Shown in pieces: positions 1-11,820 of a stretch of 64,000 nucleotides of DNA. The stretch spans positions 248,001 to 312,000 of the forward strand of contig NZ_QZMN01000002.1 in NCBI RefSeq assembly GCF_003702705.1. Direction: 5' to 3'. The DNA comes from Ornithinimicrobium cerasi. Its GTDB lineage: Bacteria > Actinomycetota > Actinomycetes > Actinomycetales > Dermatophilaceae. The position numbers and the translations under genes are program-made. The notes under the pieces were generated by a model. That model ran no database searches. It saw only the letters and a program-made list of their open reading frames with translations, and had not been told where the DNA came from. Within the stretch, counting starts at the first letter, position 1, and every line of letters begins with the position of its first letter.

Positions 1-685
1 CGGCCACCCGGCCGCCGACGAAGACGTGCACGTAGTCGGGCTGGATGTAGCGCAGGATGCGGGTGTAGTGGGTGATGAGCATGACGCCCAGGCCGGTGTT
101 CTCCTTGACGCGGTTCACGCCCTCGGAGACGACCTTGAGGGCGTCCACGTCCAGGCCGGAGTCAGTCTCGTCGAGGATGGCGATCCGGGGCTGGAGCAGC
201 TCGAGCTGGAGGATCTCGTGGCGCTTCTTCTCGCCGCCGGAGAAGCCCTCGTTGACGTTGCGCTCGGCGAACGAGGCGTCCATGCGCAGCGCCTCCATCG
301 CGCCGCGGACGTCCTTGACCCAGGTGCGCAGCTTGGGCGCCTCGCCGTCGACCGCGGTCTTGGCGGTGCGCAGGAAGTTGGACACGGTGACGCCGGGGAC
401 CTCGACGGGGTACTGCATCGCCAGGAAGAGGCCGGCGCGGGCGCGCTCGTCGACGCCCATCGCCAGCACGTCCTCGCCGTCGAGGAGGACCTCGCCGCCG
501 GTCACGGTGTACTTGGGGTGGCCGGCGATCGCGTACGCGAGGGTCGACTTGCCGGAGCCGTTGGGGCCCATGATGGCGTGGGTCTCACCGGAGTTGATGG
601 TCAGGTCGACGCCGCGCAGGATCTCCTTGGCGGTGTCGTCGGTCTCGACGCTGACCTGCAGGTTGCGGATCTCGAGGGTGGTCAT
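1..685 (-). CDS. sufC: Fe-S cluster assembly ATPase SufC (3' end cut by window)
   Basis: This is the ABC-type ATPase that works with SufB and SufD as the cytoplasmic SufBCD scaffold, using ATP hydrolysis to drive Fe-S cluster assembly. The first 228 residues are visible; the family is about 250 long, so only the last stretch is missing beyond the window edge. Seen: Walker A GPNGSGKST near residues 40-48, the SufC-type signature FSGGEKKRHEI near 149, Walker B with ILDETDSGLD, and the H-loop region LITHYTRIL. The ATG at 685 has a good GAAGGAG Shine-Dalgarno just upstream. It is the fifth gene of the suf operon, 48 bases after the Rieske gene. Confidence 0.95.
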   Translation of the reverse strand, partial: MTTLEIRNLQVSVETDDTAKEILRGVDLTINSGETHAIMGPNGSGKSTLAYAIAGHPKYTVTGGEVLLDGEDVLAMGVDERARAGLFLAMQYPVEVPGVTVSNFLRTAKTAVDGEAPKLRTWVKDVRGAMEALRMDASFAERNVNEGFSGGEKKRHEILQLELLQPRIAILDETDSGLDVDALKVVSEGVNRVKENTGLGVMLITHYTRILRYIQPDYVHVFVGGRVA

Positions 686-733
686 GCTGCTCCTTCGGAA
701 GCTGAGCGGGTATGTCGTGAAGGTGGGGGGAGG

Positions 734-1075
734 TCAGTCGGAGAGGGTGACGTAGACGTCATCCCCGTCGACGGTGACCGTGTGGACCGCGATGGGCGAG
801 GTGGCGGGGAGCTGCTTGGGCTCGCCGGTGCGCATGTCGAACTGCGAGCCGTGCAGCCAGCACTCGATGAGCTCGCCCTCCAGCTCGCCCTCGGCGAGGC
901 TGACGTTGGCGTGCGAGCAGGTGTCGTCGAAGGCGTGCACGTGGCCCGCCGAGTCGCGCGCGATGGTCACCCGCCGCCCGCCGAGGTCGGCGAGGACCGC
1001 GCCGACCTCGGGCAGCTCGGCGATGCTGCAGACCCGGACCGGGTCGGTCGTGGTGGCACCTGCCGGAGAGCTCAT
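734..1075 (-). CDS. Rieske [2Fe-2S] ferredoxin of the suf operon
   Basis: A 113-residue soluble Rieske-type ferredoxin, of the kind often annotated as a non-heme iron oxygenase ferredoxin subunit. Cluster ligands are visible as C-S-H near residues 52-54 and C-W-L-H near 72-75, the two-Cys/two-His Rieske pattern. There is no signal peptide or membrane segment. The start overlaps the sufD stop by four bases (ATGA), so it is translationally coupled inside the suf operon. That placement is common in Actinobacteria and suggests a role in electron transfer or cluster handling during Fe-S assembly. The exact role is not established by the sequence. Confidence 0.9.
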   Translation of the reverse strand: MSSPAGATTTDPVRVCSIAELPEVGAVLADLGGRRVTIARDSAGHVHAFDDTCSHANVSLAEGELEGELIECWLHGSQFDMRTGEPKQLPATSPIAVHTVTVDGDDVYVTLSD

Positions 1076-2298
1076 CCCTCGGTCTCCGTGGGCTGGCTGA
1101 CCATGGTCAGCTGCAGCTCGGCGTCGATCGCCTCCATGAGCCGGTCGACGACCTCGGGCACCCCGATCTTGGCGATGATGTCCGCGAAGAAGCCGCGGAC
1201 CACGAGGCGGCGGGCGTTCGCCTCGTCGATGCCCCGGGACATCAGGTAGAACAGCTGCTCGTCGTCGAACCGGCCGGTCGAGCTGGCGTGACCGGCGCCG
1301 GCGATGTCGCCGGTCTCGATCTCCAGGTTGGGCACGGAGTCGGCGCGGGCGCCGTCGGTGAGGACGAGGTTGCGGTTCAGCTCGTAGGTCTCGATGCCCT
1401 GCGCCTCCTGGCGGATCAGGACGTCACCGACCCAGACGGTGCGGGCGGTCTGGCCCTGGAGCGCACCCTTGTAGGTCACCAGCGAGGTGCAGCGCGGCGC
1501 GTTGTGGTCCACGAACGACCGGTGCTCCAGGTGCTGTCCCGCGTCAGCGAAGTAGACGCCGAGCAGGGTCGCGTCGCCGCCGGGGCCGGCGTAGCGGACG
1601 TTGGAGTTCATCCGCACGATCGAGCCGCCCAGGCTGACGGCGATGTGCTTGTAGGTCGCGTCGCGGCCGACGAGGGCCTCGTGCTGCGCGAGGTGCACCG
1701 CACCGTCGTCCCAGCGCTGGAGCGAGACGACGGTCAGCTCGGCACCGTCACCGACGATCACCTCGAGGTTGCCGGTGTGGTCGGCGGCGCCGGTGTGGTC
1801 GAGGACGACGAGCGCGCGGCTGTGCCGACCCGCCTCGAGCACGTAGTGGGCGTTGCTGCGCCGGCCAGCGCCGCGGCCCTCGACCTGCACGCGCACCGGT
1901 TCGGCGAGCTCGAGGTCGGCCGGGACGCTCAGGTGCAGCGCCTCGGTCGTGTTCCGGCTGGCCACGGCGGCGCCGCGGTCCTCCGGCACCAGGACGGTGC
2001 CGCGCGGCGCCTCGCCGGGGGCGAGGGTGCCCACGGTCACGCCGGCCGGCGCCCGCACCTCGTAGTCCGCGGCGGGGTCGCCCTCCCGGTCCTGGGTCGG
2101 TTCGTCGGTGAGGACGCCGCCGAGCCGGTCGACCGGCGTGAAGCGCCACTCCTCCTCGCGCCCGGTGGGCACGGCGAAGGTCTCGACGTCGAAGGACCGG
2201 TGGCGCGCGGCGCGGGACTGGTCCGGGATCCGGTGGTCGCCGCCCAGCTGGGCCTGGGGGTCCTGGTGCGTCGTGGTGTCGTCGATCAGAAGCGACAT
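1072..2298 (-). CDS. sufD: Fe-S cluster assembly protein SufD
   Basis: SufD is the SufB paralogue that forms the beta-helical SufB-SufD heterodimer bound by two SufC ATPases. The protein has 408 residues, within the family range, and ends with the conserved SufB/SufD C-terminal region (YLMSRGIDEANARRLVVRGF), which holds the SufC-binding helices. The middle region is the right-handed beta-helix core. The ATG start abuts the sufB stop (one shared base) and the gene overlaps the Rieske ferredoxin gene by four bases, so sufB, sufD and the ferredoxin are tightly coupled. Function is assigned by family and operon context. Confidence 0.95.
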   Translation of the reverse strand: MSLLIDDTTTHQDPQAQLGGDHRIPDQSRAARHRSFDVETFAVPTGREEEWRFTPVDRLGGVLTDEPTQDREGDPAADYEVRAPAGVTVGTLAPGEAPRGTVLVPEDRGAAVASRNTTEALHLSVPADLELAEPVRVQVEGRGAGRRSNAHYVLEAGRHSRALVVLDHTGAADHTGNLEVIVGDGAELTVVSLQRWDDGAVHLAQHEALVGRDATYKHIAVSLGGSIVRMNSNVRYAGPGGDATLLGVYFADAGQHLEHRSFVDHNAPRCTSLVTYKGALQGQTARTVWVGDVLIRQEAQGIETYELNRNLVLTDGARADSVPNLEIETGDIAGAGHASSTGRFDDEQLFYLMSRGIDEANARRLVVRGFFADIIAKIGVPEVVDRLMEAIDAELQLTMVSQPTETEG

Positions 2299-3719
2299 CA
2301 GCCGACGGCTCCTTCCATCTGCAGCTCGATGAGGCGGTTCAGCTCGAGGGCGTACTCCATGGGCAGCTCCCGCGCGATGGGCTCGACGAACCCGCGCACG
2401 ATCATCGCCATGGCCTCGGTCTCGGTCATGCCTCGGGACATGAGGTAGAACATCTGGTCCTCGGACACCTTGGAGACGGTCGCCTCGTGGCCCATCTGCA
2501 CGTCGTCCTCGCGGACGTCGACGTAGGGGTAGGTGTCGGAGCGGGAGATCTGGTCGACCAGCAGGGCGTCGCAGACCACCGAGGAGCGGCTGTGGTGGGC
2601 CCCCTCGTTGATCTGGACCAGACCCCGGTAGGAGGACCGGCCGCCGCCGCGGGCCACCGACTTGCTGACGATGGTCGAGGAGGTGTGCGGTGCGGCGTGC
2701 ACCATCTTCGAGCCCGCGTCCTGGTGCTGGCCCTCGCCGGCGAAGGCGATCGAGAGCGTCTCACCCCGCGAGTGCTCGCCGAGGAGGTAGACGGCCGGGT
2801 ACTTCATCGTGACCTTGGACCCGATGTTGCCGTCGATCCACTCCATGGTCGCGCCCTCGTCGCAGGTCGCCCGCTTGGTGACGAGGTTGTAGACGTTGTT
2901 CGACCAGTTCTGGATGGTCGTGTAGCGGACCCTGGCGTTCTTCTTGACGATGATCTCGACGACGGCGCTGTGCAGGCTGTCGGTCTTGTAGATCGGCGCG
3001 GTGCAGCCCTCCACGTAGTGCACGTAGGAGTCCTCGTCGGCGATGATCAGCGTCCGCTCGAACTGGCCCATGTTCTCGGTGTTGATCCGGAAGTAGGCCT
3101 GCAGCGGGATGTCGACGTGCACGCCCTTGGGGATGTAGATGAACGAGCCGCCGGACCAGACCGCGGTGTTGAGCGCGGAGAACTTGTTGTCGCCCGACGG
3201 GATGACCGAGCCGAAGTACTCGCGGAAGAGCTCCTCGTGCTCGCGCAGGCCGCTGTCGGTGTCGACGAAGATGACGCCCTTCTCCTCCAGGTCCTCCCGG
3301 ATCTGGTGGTAGACGACCTCGGACTCGTACTGCGCCGCCACGCCGGAGACCAGCCGCTGCTTCTCGGCCTCCGGGATGCCGAGGCGGTCGTAGGTGTTCT
3401 TGATGTCCTCGGGCAGGTCCTCCCAGCTGGTGGCCTGCTTCTCGGTGGACCGGACGAAGTACTTGATGTTGTCGAAGTCGATGTCCGACAGGTCGGCGCC
3501 CCAGTGCGGCATCGGCTTCTTGCCGAAGAGGCGCAGCGCCTTGAGCCGCTGCTCGAGCATCCAGCTCGGCTCGTCCTTCAGGCCGGAGATGCCGCGGACG
3601 ACGTCCTCGGACAGACCGCGCTGTGCGGTCGCTCCGGCCAGGTCGCTGTCGGCCCAGCCGTACTCGTAGCGGCCCAGGTCCTTCAGGCCGGGGTTGAGCT
3701 CCTCGATGTTGGTGCTCAT
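2298..3719 (-). CDS. sufB: Fe-S cluster assembly protein SufB
   Basis: SufB is the scaffold subunit on which the nascent Fe-S cluster is built in the SufBC2D complex. The 473-residue product shows highly conserved SufB blocks: [19 protein letters not shown], the [20 protein letters not shown] block with a cysteine, and the C-terminal [20 protein letters not shown] element shared with SufD. Length matches the family. The ATG at 3719 overlaps the sufR stop by four bases, so the repressor and the scaffold gene are co-translated. It is the second gene of the operon. Confidence 0.97.
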   Translation of the reverse strand: MSTNIEELNPGLKDLGRYEYGWADSDLAGATAQRGLSEDVVRGISGLKDEPSWMLEQRLKALRLFGKKPMPHWGADLSDIDFDNIKYFVRSTEKQATSWEDLPEDIKNTYDRLGIPEAEKQRLVSGVAAQYESEVVYHQIREDLEEKGVIFVDTDSGLREHEELFREYFGSVIPSGDNKFSALNTAVWSGGSFIYIPKGVHVDIPLQAYFRINTENMGQFERTLIIADEDSYVHYVEGCTAPIYKTDSLHSAVVEIIVKKNARVRYTTIQNWSNNVYNLVTKRATCDEGATMEWIDGNIGSKVTMKYPAVYLLGEHSRGETLSIAFAGEGQHQDAGSKMVHAAPHTSSTIVSKSVARGGGRSSYRGLVQINEGAHHSRSSVVCDALLVDQISRSDTYPYVDVREDDVQMGHEATVSKVSEDQMFYLMSRGMTETEAMAMIVRGFVEPIARELPMEYALELNRLIELQMEGAVG

Positions 3720-4531
3720 GGCACGTCCTCTCGCTTCTCGGCGGGATGGTCTTGCAGGATGTGGTGGTCAGCAGGTCGGGGTATGACGTACGGGCGCGCC
3801 CTGGCGCGTTCCTCGTCGCTGGGCGGGCCGGTGCCGACGGCGCCGATGGGCACGAAGGTCGTGCACACGTGCTCACCGCCGGCCAGGGTGGCCAGGCGCT
3901 GGACGTGCACGCCGAGCAGCCGCGCGATCGCATCGGTCTCGGCGTCGCAGAAGTGGCGGAACTCGCTGGCCACGGCGAGCGCCGGGCAGTGGCCCTGGCA
4001 CAGCTGGATCCCGGCGAGGCCGGTCCCCTGGCCGACGGGCCGGGCGCTCGCGGCGAAACCCTCGGCCGACAGCGCCACCGCGAGGGCGGAGGCGCGGGCG
4101 TCGAGGTCGTCGGGGTCCGCGCCCGTCTCGGCGAGCCGGCGATCCAGGTGGACCCGCAGCCGGTCCTCGAGCTCGAGGATCTGGCGCTCGGCGAAGTCGT
4201 CCACCGCCGCCCCGCCGGCCGTGTCGGCGAGGTAGTTGAGGGCGGCCCTGGCCAGACCGTCGTAGGTGGTGCGGAACTGCTCCTGACCCAGGGCGGTGAG
4301 GACGTAGGCCCGCGCGGGTCGACCCCGGCCCCGCCGGCCCCCGCTCCCGGCCTCGTGGGCGGCGATCAGGCCCGCGTCGCCGAGGGCGTCCAGGTGCCGG
4401 CGGACGGCCGCTGGGGTGAGCCCCAGCTCCCCGGCCAGCGTGCTGGCGGTCACCGGGCCCTGCTCCCCCACGGCCAGACGGACACGGTCCCGCGTACGGG
4501 ACTCGGTGTGCACGTCAGCCAAATTCACCAT
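3716..4531 (-). CDS. sufR: SufR-type Fe-S-sensing transcriptional regulator
   Basis: An ArsR/DeoR-like winged-helix regulator heading the suf operon; SufR homologues carry a Fe-S cluster and repress suf when clusters are plentiful. The start at 4531 ([10 protein letters not shown]) gives 271 residues. The winged helix covers roughly residues 15-75 ([24 protein letters not shown] region) and is followed by a basic [10 protein letters not shown] turn. The C-terminal part has the expected cysteines: LCQGHC, then HFC, then HVC, plausible cluster ligands. No clear Shine-Dalgarno is seen. A CACAAT element at 4534-4539 sits so close to the start that a leaderless mRNA from the GTG at 4528 is an alternative. 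Confidence 0.9.
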   Translation of the reverse strand: MVNLADVHTESRTRDRVRLAVGEQGPVTASTLAGELGLTPAAVRRHLDALGDAGLIAAHEAGSGGRRGRGRPARAYVLTALGQEQFRTTYDGLARAALNYLADTAGGAAVDDFAERQILELEDRLRVHLDRRLAETGADPDDLDARASALAVALSAEGFAASARPVGQGTGLAGIQLCQGHCPALAVASEFRHFCDAETDAIARLLGVHVQRLATLAGGEHVCTTFVPIGAVGTGPPSDEERARARPYVIPRPADHHILQDHPAEKREDVP

Positions 4532-4568
4532 CCCATTGTGACCTATTTCGGGGACAGAGTCCAAGGCA

Positions 4569-4586
4569 GGCTGGCCTAAGCCAGCC
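4569..4586. repeat. Perfect inverted repeat upstream of sufR
   Basis: GGCTGGC-CTAA-GCCAGCC is a perfect 7-bp inverted repeat with a 4-base spacer in the 91-base gap between the ABC permease and sufR. Read on the minus strand, TTAGGCCAGCC matches 9 of 11 bases of the right half of the iron-regulator (IdeR/DtxR) box as I know it. It could be an operator for the suf promoter or a short terminator for the ABC genes upstream; there is no T-run. Confidence 0.4.
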
Positions 4587-4622
4587 GTGCGGCGCGCCTC
4601 CACCACCCGGGGTGGGGGACCG

Positions 4623-5402
4623 TCAGTCGGACCAGCGCAGGAGACGCCGGGCGACGAGCCCGGCCAGGGCCGCCCACAGGACCAGGAGGCAGAGTGCCGG
4701 CCAGTCCCAGGCGCCGTCCAGCAGAGCCGAGCGCAGCCCGTCGCCGAGGGCGGCCGAGGGCAGCAGCGACACCACGGCCCCGAGGCCACCGGGCAGCATC
4801 CCCGCGGGCAGCAGCACGCCACCCGCACCGGCGAGGAGCACCCACACCAGGTTGGCCAGGGCCAGCACCGCCTCCGCACGCAACGCCCCGCCGAGGCACG
4901 CGGCGAGCAGCGCGAACGCCGCCACCCCCAGGACGACCACGACCGCCGCCGGTGCCAGCCCGGCGGGCGTGGGACGCCAGCCGAGCGCCACGCCGACCGC
5001 TCCGAGGACGGTCATCTGGACAGCGACGACGACCAGTACCGACAGGGCCTTCGCCAGCAGCAGCCCACCACGACCCAGCGGTGTGGTGCCCAGCAGCCTC
5101 AGCACGCCCCAGCGACGCTCGAAGCCCAGCAGGATGGCCTGACCGGTGAACGCCGTCGACATCACCGCCAGCGCCAGGACGCCGGGCACGACCACGTCGA
5201 CCCTCTCCACCCCCGCCCAGGGCCCCACGGACAGGTCCGGGTAGGGCACGTGCACGAGCGCGAGGAGCGCCAGCAGCGGGAGAACCAGCGAGACCAGCAG
5301 CTGCTCACCGTGACGCAGGAGGCCGGCCGTCTCGAACCGCGCCTGCGCCAGGACGCGGGCCAGGGGCCGGGCGGCCCGGGTCGGGGCCGCGGTCGAGGTC
5401 AT
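4623..5402 (-). CDS. ABC-2 type transporter permease
   Basis: Integral membrane subunit of an ABC-2 type exporter. The 259-residue product has about six hydrophobic segments (for example LLVSLVLPLLALLALVHV, VVPGVLALAVMSTAFTGQAI, VVVVLGVAAFALLAACLGG and VLALANLVWVLLAGAGGVLL), the usual layout for this family. The region ILLGFERRWGVLRLLGTTPLG matches the permease segment preceding the coupling helix. The ATG at 5402 overlaps the stop of the ATPase gene by four bases, so the two subunits are co-translated. The substrate cannot be told; the position between ctaA and sufR, seen in other Actinobacteria, hints at a link with heme or redox cofactors, but that is inference. Confidence 0.85.
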   Translation of the reverse strand: MTSTAAPTRAARPLARVLAQARFETAGLLRHGEQLLVSLVLPLLALLALVHVPYPDLSVGPWAGVERVDVVVPGVLALAVMSTAFTGQAILLGFERRWGVLRLLGTTPLGRGGLLLAKALSVLVVVAVQMTVLGAVGVALGWRPTPAGLAPAAVVVVLGVAAFALLAACLGGALRAEAVLALANLVWVLLAGAGGVLLPAGMLPGGLGAVVSLLPSAALGDGLRSALLDGAWDWPALCLLVLWAALAGLVARRLLRWSD

Positions 5403-6121
5403 CGCACGGCCCCGTCGGTGAGCGAGAAGTAGGTGTGCTCCAGGCCCCCGCCACCGGCGACCTCGGCCAGGGTGCCGTCCGCGGCGCAACGACCGCCCAC
5501 GACCACCACGACGCGGTCGGCGAGACGCTCGGCCTCCTCGAAGCTGTGGGTGGTGACGACCGTGGCGGTGCCCCCGTCCGCGACCTCCCGGACGATGCTG
5601 TGGACCTCGCGCCGCGCGTGCGGGTCCAGGCCGGCGGTCGGCTCGTCGAGGAAGAGGATGTCAGGACGACCGAGCAGGGCGGTGGCGAGCGACACCCGCT
5701 GGCGCTGCCCGCCGGACAGGCGCCGGACCGGGGTGCCGGCGAAGGCGTCGATGCCGAGGCGCGCGGCCAGGTCGTCGACGTCGAGCGGGTCGGTCCAGAA
5801 CTGGGCGACGTGCCGCAGCAGCGCGACCGGTCGCACCGACTGGGGCAGCCCGCCGTCCTGCAGCATGACGCCGACCCGGGCCCGGTGCTCGGCGTCGGCG
5901 CCCCACGGGTCGGAGCCCAGGACCTCCACCCGGCCGGAGTCGGGGCGCTGCAGGCCGGTCGCGATCTCGACGGCCGTCGTCTTCCCCGCCCCGTTCGGCC
6001 CCAGGACGCACGTGACCTCGCCGGACCTGGCCGACCAGGAGAGCCCGTCGAGGGCGACCGTGCTCCCGAAGCGCCGCGTCACGTCGTGCATGACGAGGGC
6101 GGGGGTCGTGCTCACGCTCAC
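5399..6121 (-). CDS. ABC-2 type transporter ATP-binding protein
   Basis: Nucleotide-binding subunit partnered with the downstream permease. From the GTG at 6121 the product is 240 residues. Seen: Walker A GPNGAGKTT, Q-loop region VMLQDGG, signature LSGGQRQRVSLA, Walker B ILFLDEPTAGLD and the switch histidine in VVTTHSFEEAERL. The GTG at 6121 overlaps the ctaA stop by four bases (GTGA), matching the overlap style of the whole operon. A second in-frame GTG two codons later (6115) is possible. This is a drug- or lipid-exporter-like ATPase with substrate unknown. Confidence 0.88.
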   Translation of the reverse strand: MSVSTTPALVMHDVTRRFGSTVALDGLSWSARSGEVTCVLGPNGAGKTTAVEIATGLQRPDSGRVEVLGSDPWGADAEHRARVGVMLQDGGLPQSVRPVALLRHVAQFWTDPLDVDDLAARLGIDAFAGTPVRRLSGGQRQRVSLATALLGRPDILFLDEPTAGLDPHARREVHSIVREVADGGTATVVTTHSFEEAERLADRVVVVVGGRCAADGTLAEVAGGGGLEHTYFSLTDGAVR

Positions 6122-7113
6122 CGGACCGCCGGGCCGGCCACGGGCTCCGGCACCGTCACCTCGGCACGGCTCACCGCCAGGGCGGTGTCGACGACCGCTG
6201 CCGCGAGGGCGGCGAGCACCGCCGCCCCCACCAGGTGGAGCGCGACCGCCGCCACCGGCAGCCCGGAGAAGAACTGGTAGTAGCCGACGAGCGCCTGCAG
6301 CACCAGGACGACGAGGAGGGCGAGGACGAGGCGTCGCAGGGGGGCGGGCCAGCTGTCCCTGACCCCCAGGACCACGGCCCCGACGGTGCCGGCGAGCAGC
6401 AGGTAGGCCGGTGCGGTGTGGAACCGGGTGATCCAGTAGGGGTCGAAGGCGTGCCGGGCCACCTCGCCGGAGTCCCCCGCGTGCGGACCGGTCCCCGTCA
6501 CCAGGGTGCCGACATAGATGACGACGAAGGTCAGCACGCCCAGCACCACGGCCAGGCCGCGCAGGGTGCGTGCTGCCGGACCGGTGACCTGGCCGCCCCG
6601 CTCGGTGCGGGCGACAGCGGGCAGGGAGAGGCGCCGGGCACGGCATACCAGCACCGCGGCGGCCGCGATCATCAGTGCCGAGAGCACGAAGTGCACGCCG
6701 ACGACCCACGGGTTGAGACCGGTGCGGACCGTCACCCCGCCCACGACGGCCTGCACGACGACGCCGAGCCCGATGCCCAGGGCGAGCACGAAGAGGTCCG
6801 GGTGCCGCCGACGCTGACGGACCACCGCGAGGAAGGCGAGCAGGGCGGCCAGGGCGACGAGGAAGGTGAGCAGGCGGTTGCCGAACTCGATGGCGCCGTG
6901 CATCCCCATCTCGGCGGTCGAGGTCCACGAGTCGTCCGTGCAGCGGGGCCAGGTGGGGCAGCCGAGGCCGGAGCCGGTGAGTCGCACCAGGCCGCCGGTG
7001 AGCACGAGCAGGGCGTTGGCGGTCAGCGAGAACCAGGCCGTCGCCCGGACCCAGCCGTCCGGCTCGGTCGGCAGCAGGCGGGAGGTCGGCCGCGGGGGCG
7101 CCTGGGTGGTCAT
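6118..7113 (-). CDS. ctaA: Heme A synthase CtaA (COX15 family)
   Basis: Membrane enzyme that oxidises the C8 methyl of heme O to give heme A for aa3-type cytochrome oxidase. The 331-residue product has about eight transmembrane segments in two four-helix halves. Conserved blocks are visible: TGGLVRLTGSGLGCPTWPRCTDDSW near the N terminus (with a cysteine pair as in the B. subtilis/actinobacterial type), HGAIEFGNRLLTF, and the second-half histidines in HAFDPYWITRFHTAPAY and ALHLVGA. It lies directly downstream of ctaB with a 25-base gap, so the two heme A steps are probably co-transcribed. Confidence 0.95.
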   Translation of the reverse strand: MTTQAPPRPTSRLLPTEPDGWVRATAWFSLTANALLVLTGGLVRLTGSGLGCPTWPRCTDDSWTSTAEMGMHGAIEFGNRLLTFLVALAALLAFLAVVRQRRRHPDLFVLALGIGLGVVVQAVVGGVTVRTGLNPWVVGVHFVLSALMIAAAAVLVCRARRLSLPAVARTERGGQVTGPAARTLRGLAVVLGVLTFVVIYVGTLVTGTGPHAGDSGEVARHAFDPYWITRFHTAPAYLLLAGTVGAVVLGVRDSWPAPLRRLVLALLVVLVLQALVGYYQFFSGLPVAAVALHLVGAAVLAALAAAVVDTALAVSRAEVTVPEPVAGPAVR

Positions 7114-7138
7114 CGGTCGGGCTCCGGTGTCGGGGTCG

Positions 7139-8104
7139 TCAGAGGGGCAGGTGCAGCAGCGGGTCCACGGCCACGCCGAGGAAGAGCAGCGTCAGGTAGC
7201 TGATCGAGTAGTGGAAGAGGCGCATCGCCCCCAGCTGCGGTCCGCTGACGCCGGCGCGGGCCCGCCCGTGCAACCGGTGCGACTCGAGGACGAACAGCGC
7301 CCCGGAGACGACCGCGGTCACCGTGTAGATCCACCCCATGGGGGCCACCGGGACGAGCAGCAGGGAGGCCAGCACGGTGACCCACGCGTAGACGACGATC
7401 CGGCGACCCACCGCGACGTCCTCGGCGACCACGGGGAGCATCGGCACACCGGCCGCGGCGTAGTCGTCCCGGAAGCGCATGGACAGGGGCCAGTAGTGCG
7501 GCGGCGTCCAGAAGAAGACCACGAGGAAGAGGATCAGGGCCGCCCAGGACAGCGAGTCGGTCACCGCCGACCAGCCGATGAGCACCGGCATGCAGCCGGC
7601 CACCCCTCCCCAGACGATGTTCTGGCTGGTCCGCCGTTTGAGGAGGACCGTGTAGAAGACGACGTAGAGGAGGATCGCGCCGAGGGCCAGCCAGGCCGAG
7701 AGCCAGTTGACCAGCAGCCCCAGCCAGAGCACCGAGGCCACCCCCAGGACGGCGCCGAAGACGAGCGCGTCGCGAGGCCGCACCCGCCCGGTGACCAGCG
7801 GGCGGTTGGACGTGCGGTGCATCCGCGCGTCGATGTCGCGGTCCAGGTAGCAGTTCAGGACGTTGGCCGAGGCGGCCGCGAGGGTCCCCCCGACGAGGGT
7901 GGTGACGATGAGCCAGACCGGGGGGACCCCGCGCTGGGCGAGGAACATCACCGGGAAGGTGGTGACGAGGAGCAGCTCGATGATCCGCGGCTTGGTGAGG
8001 GCGACGTAGTCCCGCACGACCTGGCGCCAGCCCTCCTGGCCCTGCCCCGACGGAGGCGCCTCCGCGGAGCCGTCGGGCAGCGGGTGCGGGTCGAGCGTGG
8101 TCAC
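7139..8104 (-). CDS. ctaB: Protoheme IX farnesyltransferase (heme O synthase)
   Basis: UbiA-family membrane prenyltransferase that adds a farnesyl group to protoheme to give heme O, the substrate of CtaA. From the GTG at 8104 it has 321 residues. The first Asp-rich site is seen as [23 protein letters not shown] and the second Asp-containing loop region lies near [36 protein letters not shown]. About eight to nine transmembrane helices are evident. AAGGA lies just before the GTG. A longer frame reaching 8308 has no supporting start signal. It diverges from tkt; the 233-base gap between them holds a GGTAC-N8-GTACC repeat at 8167-8184, but I cannot place a promoter confidently. Confidence 0.93.
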   Translation of the reverse strand: MTTLDPHPLPDGSAEAPPSGQGQEGWRQVVRDYVALTKPRIIELLLVTTFPVMFLAQRGVPPVWLIVTTLVGGTLAAASANVLNCYLDRDIDARMHRTSNRPLVTGRVRPRDALVFGAVLGVASVLWLGLLVNWLSAWLALGAILLYVVFYTVLLKRRTSQNIVWGGVAGCMPVLIGWSAVTDSLSWAALILFLVVFFWTPPHYWPLSMRFRDDYAAAGVPMLPVVAEDVAVGRRIVVYAWVTVLASLLLVPVAPMGWIYTVTAVVSGALFVLESHRLHGRARAGVSGPQLGAMRLFHYSISYLTLLFLGVAVDPLLHLPL

Positions 8105-8337
8105 GGTGTCCTTCGGGAGGGCGGTGTCGTCGTGGGTCGGCGTCGGCACGACGCTCTCCGCTCGATGGTACTCGGTCGGGTACCCCGCCCCGACGCGCGG
8201 CGGGGGGCCAGGGGCGGCCCGGGCAAGAGACGGCAACGAGGGCGCTCGTGAGGGCGAAGCACTAAGGTCGCAGGTATGCCGCCGGGCTCCTCTCGTCGGT
8301 CCCGGCACCTGCCGTCCCGCACCAGGAGGAACAGCTC

Positions 8338-10644
<2,307 letters not shown>

Positions 10645-10653
10645 GGAGCGACG

Positions 10654-11820
10654 ATGAACGACGCCAAGCCCACCGCTGACCCCCACGACGACGACACCGC
10701 CGGCAGCGAGGCCACCCGCACCACCCTGCACGAGCTCGCGGACGCCGGCGTGTCCGTCTGGCTCGATGACCTCAACCGACCGATGATCGCCGACGGTGAC
10801 CTGCAGGAGTACGTCGAGCGCGGCGTCCTCGGCGTCACCACCAACCCGACGATCTTCGCGACGGCCCTGTCCGAGGGCGACGCCTACAGCGCCCAGGTGG
10901 CGACCCTGGCCGGCAGCACCGTCGACGAGGCCGTCTTCGCCCTGACGACCGAGGACGTCCGCAACGCCTGCGACGTGCTCGCGCCCGTCCACGCCGCCAC
11001 GGACGGCCTCGACGGCCGGGTCTCGATCGAGGTCGACCCCCGGCTGGCCAAGGACACCCGGGGCACCGTCGAGATGGCGAAGCGGCTGTGGGCCGAGATC
11101 GACCGGCCCAACCTGCTGGTGAAGATCCCGGCCACCGTCGAGGGGCTGCCCGCCATCGCCCAGACCCTCGCCGAGGGCATCAGCGTCAACGTCACGCTGA
11201 TCTTCGGGCTCGACCGCTACCGCGGGGTGATGAACGCCTACCTCACCGGCCTCGAGCAGGCCCGTGAGCACGGCAAGGACCTGTCCACGATCCACTCCGT
11301 CGCCAGCTTCTTCGTGTCCCGCGTGGACGCCGAGATCGACGGGCGGCTGGAGGAGATCGGCTCCGAGGAGGCGCTGGCGCTGCGGGGCAGGGCCGGCCTG
11401 GCCAACGCCCGCCTGGCCTACCAGGCCTTCGAGGAGGTCTTCTCCACGCCGCGCTGGCAGAACCTCGCCGACGACGGGGCGCACGTGCAGCGTCCCCTCT
11501 GGGCCAGCACCGGGGTCAAGAACCCCGACTACCCCGACACCCTCTACGTCACCGAGCTCGTCGCGGCCAGCACCGTCAACACGATGCCGAGCAAGACGCT
11601 GGAGGCCACGGTGGACCACGGCGAGCTGACCGGCGACACCATCACCGGCCGCTACGCCGAGGCGCAGCAGGTCCTCGACGACCTCGAGCGCGTGGGTGTG
11701 TCCTACGCGGAGGTGGTGGAGCTGCTGGAGACCGAGGGCGTGGACAAGTTCGAGAAGTCCTGGGCCGAGCTGCTGGAGAGCGTGCAGACCGAGCTCGACA
11801 AGGCGGTGGCGGACGCGTGA
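10654..11820 (+). CDS. tal: Transaldolase
   Basis: Schiff-base aldolase transferring a dihydroxyacetone unit from sedoheptulose 7-phosphate to glyceraldehyde 3-phosphate. The 388-residue product is of the long actinobacterial type. The catalytic lysine lies in NLLVKIPAT, and typical blocks [29 protein letters not shown] and [15 protein letters not shown] are present. The ATG follows GAGGAGCG and lies nine bases after tkt; the end overlaps pgi by four bases, consistent with one transcript. Confidence 0.97.
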   Translation: MNDAKPTADPHDDDTAGSEATRTTLHELADAGVSVWLDDLNRPMIADGDLQEYVERGVLGVTTNPTIFATALSEGDAYSAQVATLAGSTVDEAVFALTTEDVRNACDVLAPVHAATDGLDGRVSIEVDPRLAKDTRGTVEMAKRLWAEIDRPNLLVKIPATVEGLPAIAQTLAEGISVNVTLIFGLDRYRGVMNAYLTGLEQAREHGKDLSTIHSVASFFVSRVDAEIDGRLEEIGSEEALALRGRAGLANARLAYQAFEEVFSTPRWQNLADDGAHVQRPLWASTGVKNPDYPDTLYVTELVAASTVNTMPSKTLEATVDHGELTGDTITGRYAEAQQVLDDLERVGVSYAEVVELLETEGVDKFEKSWAELLESVQTELDKAVADA

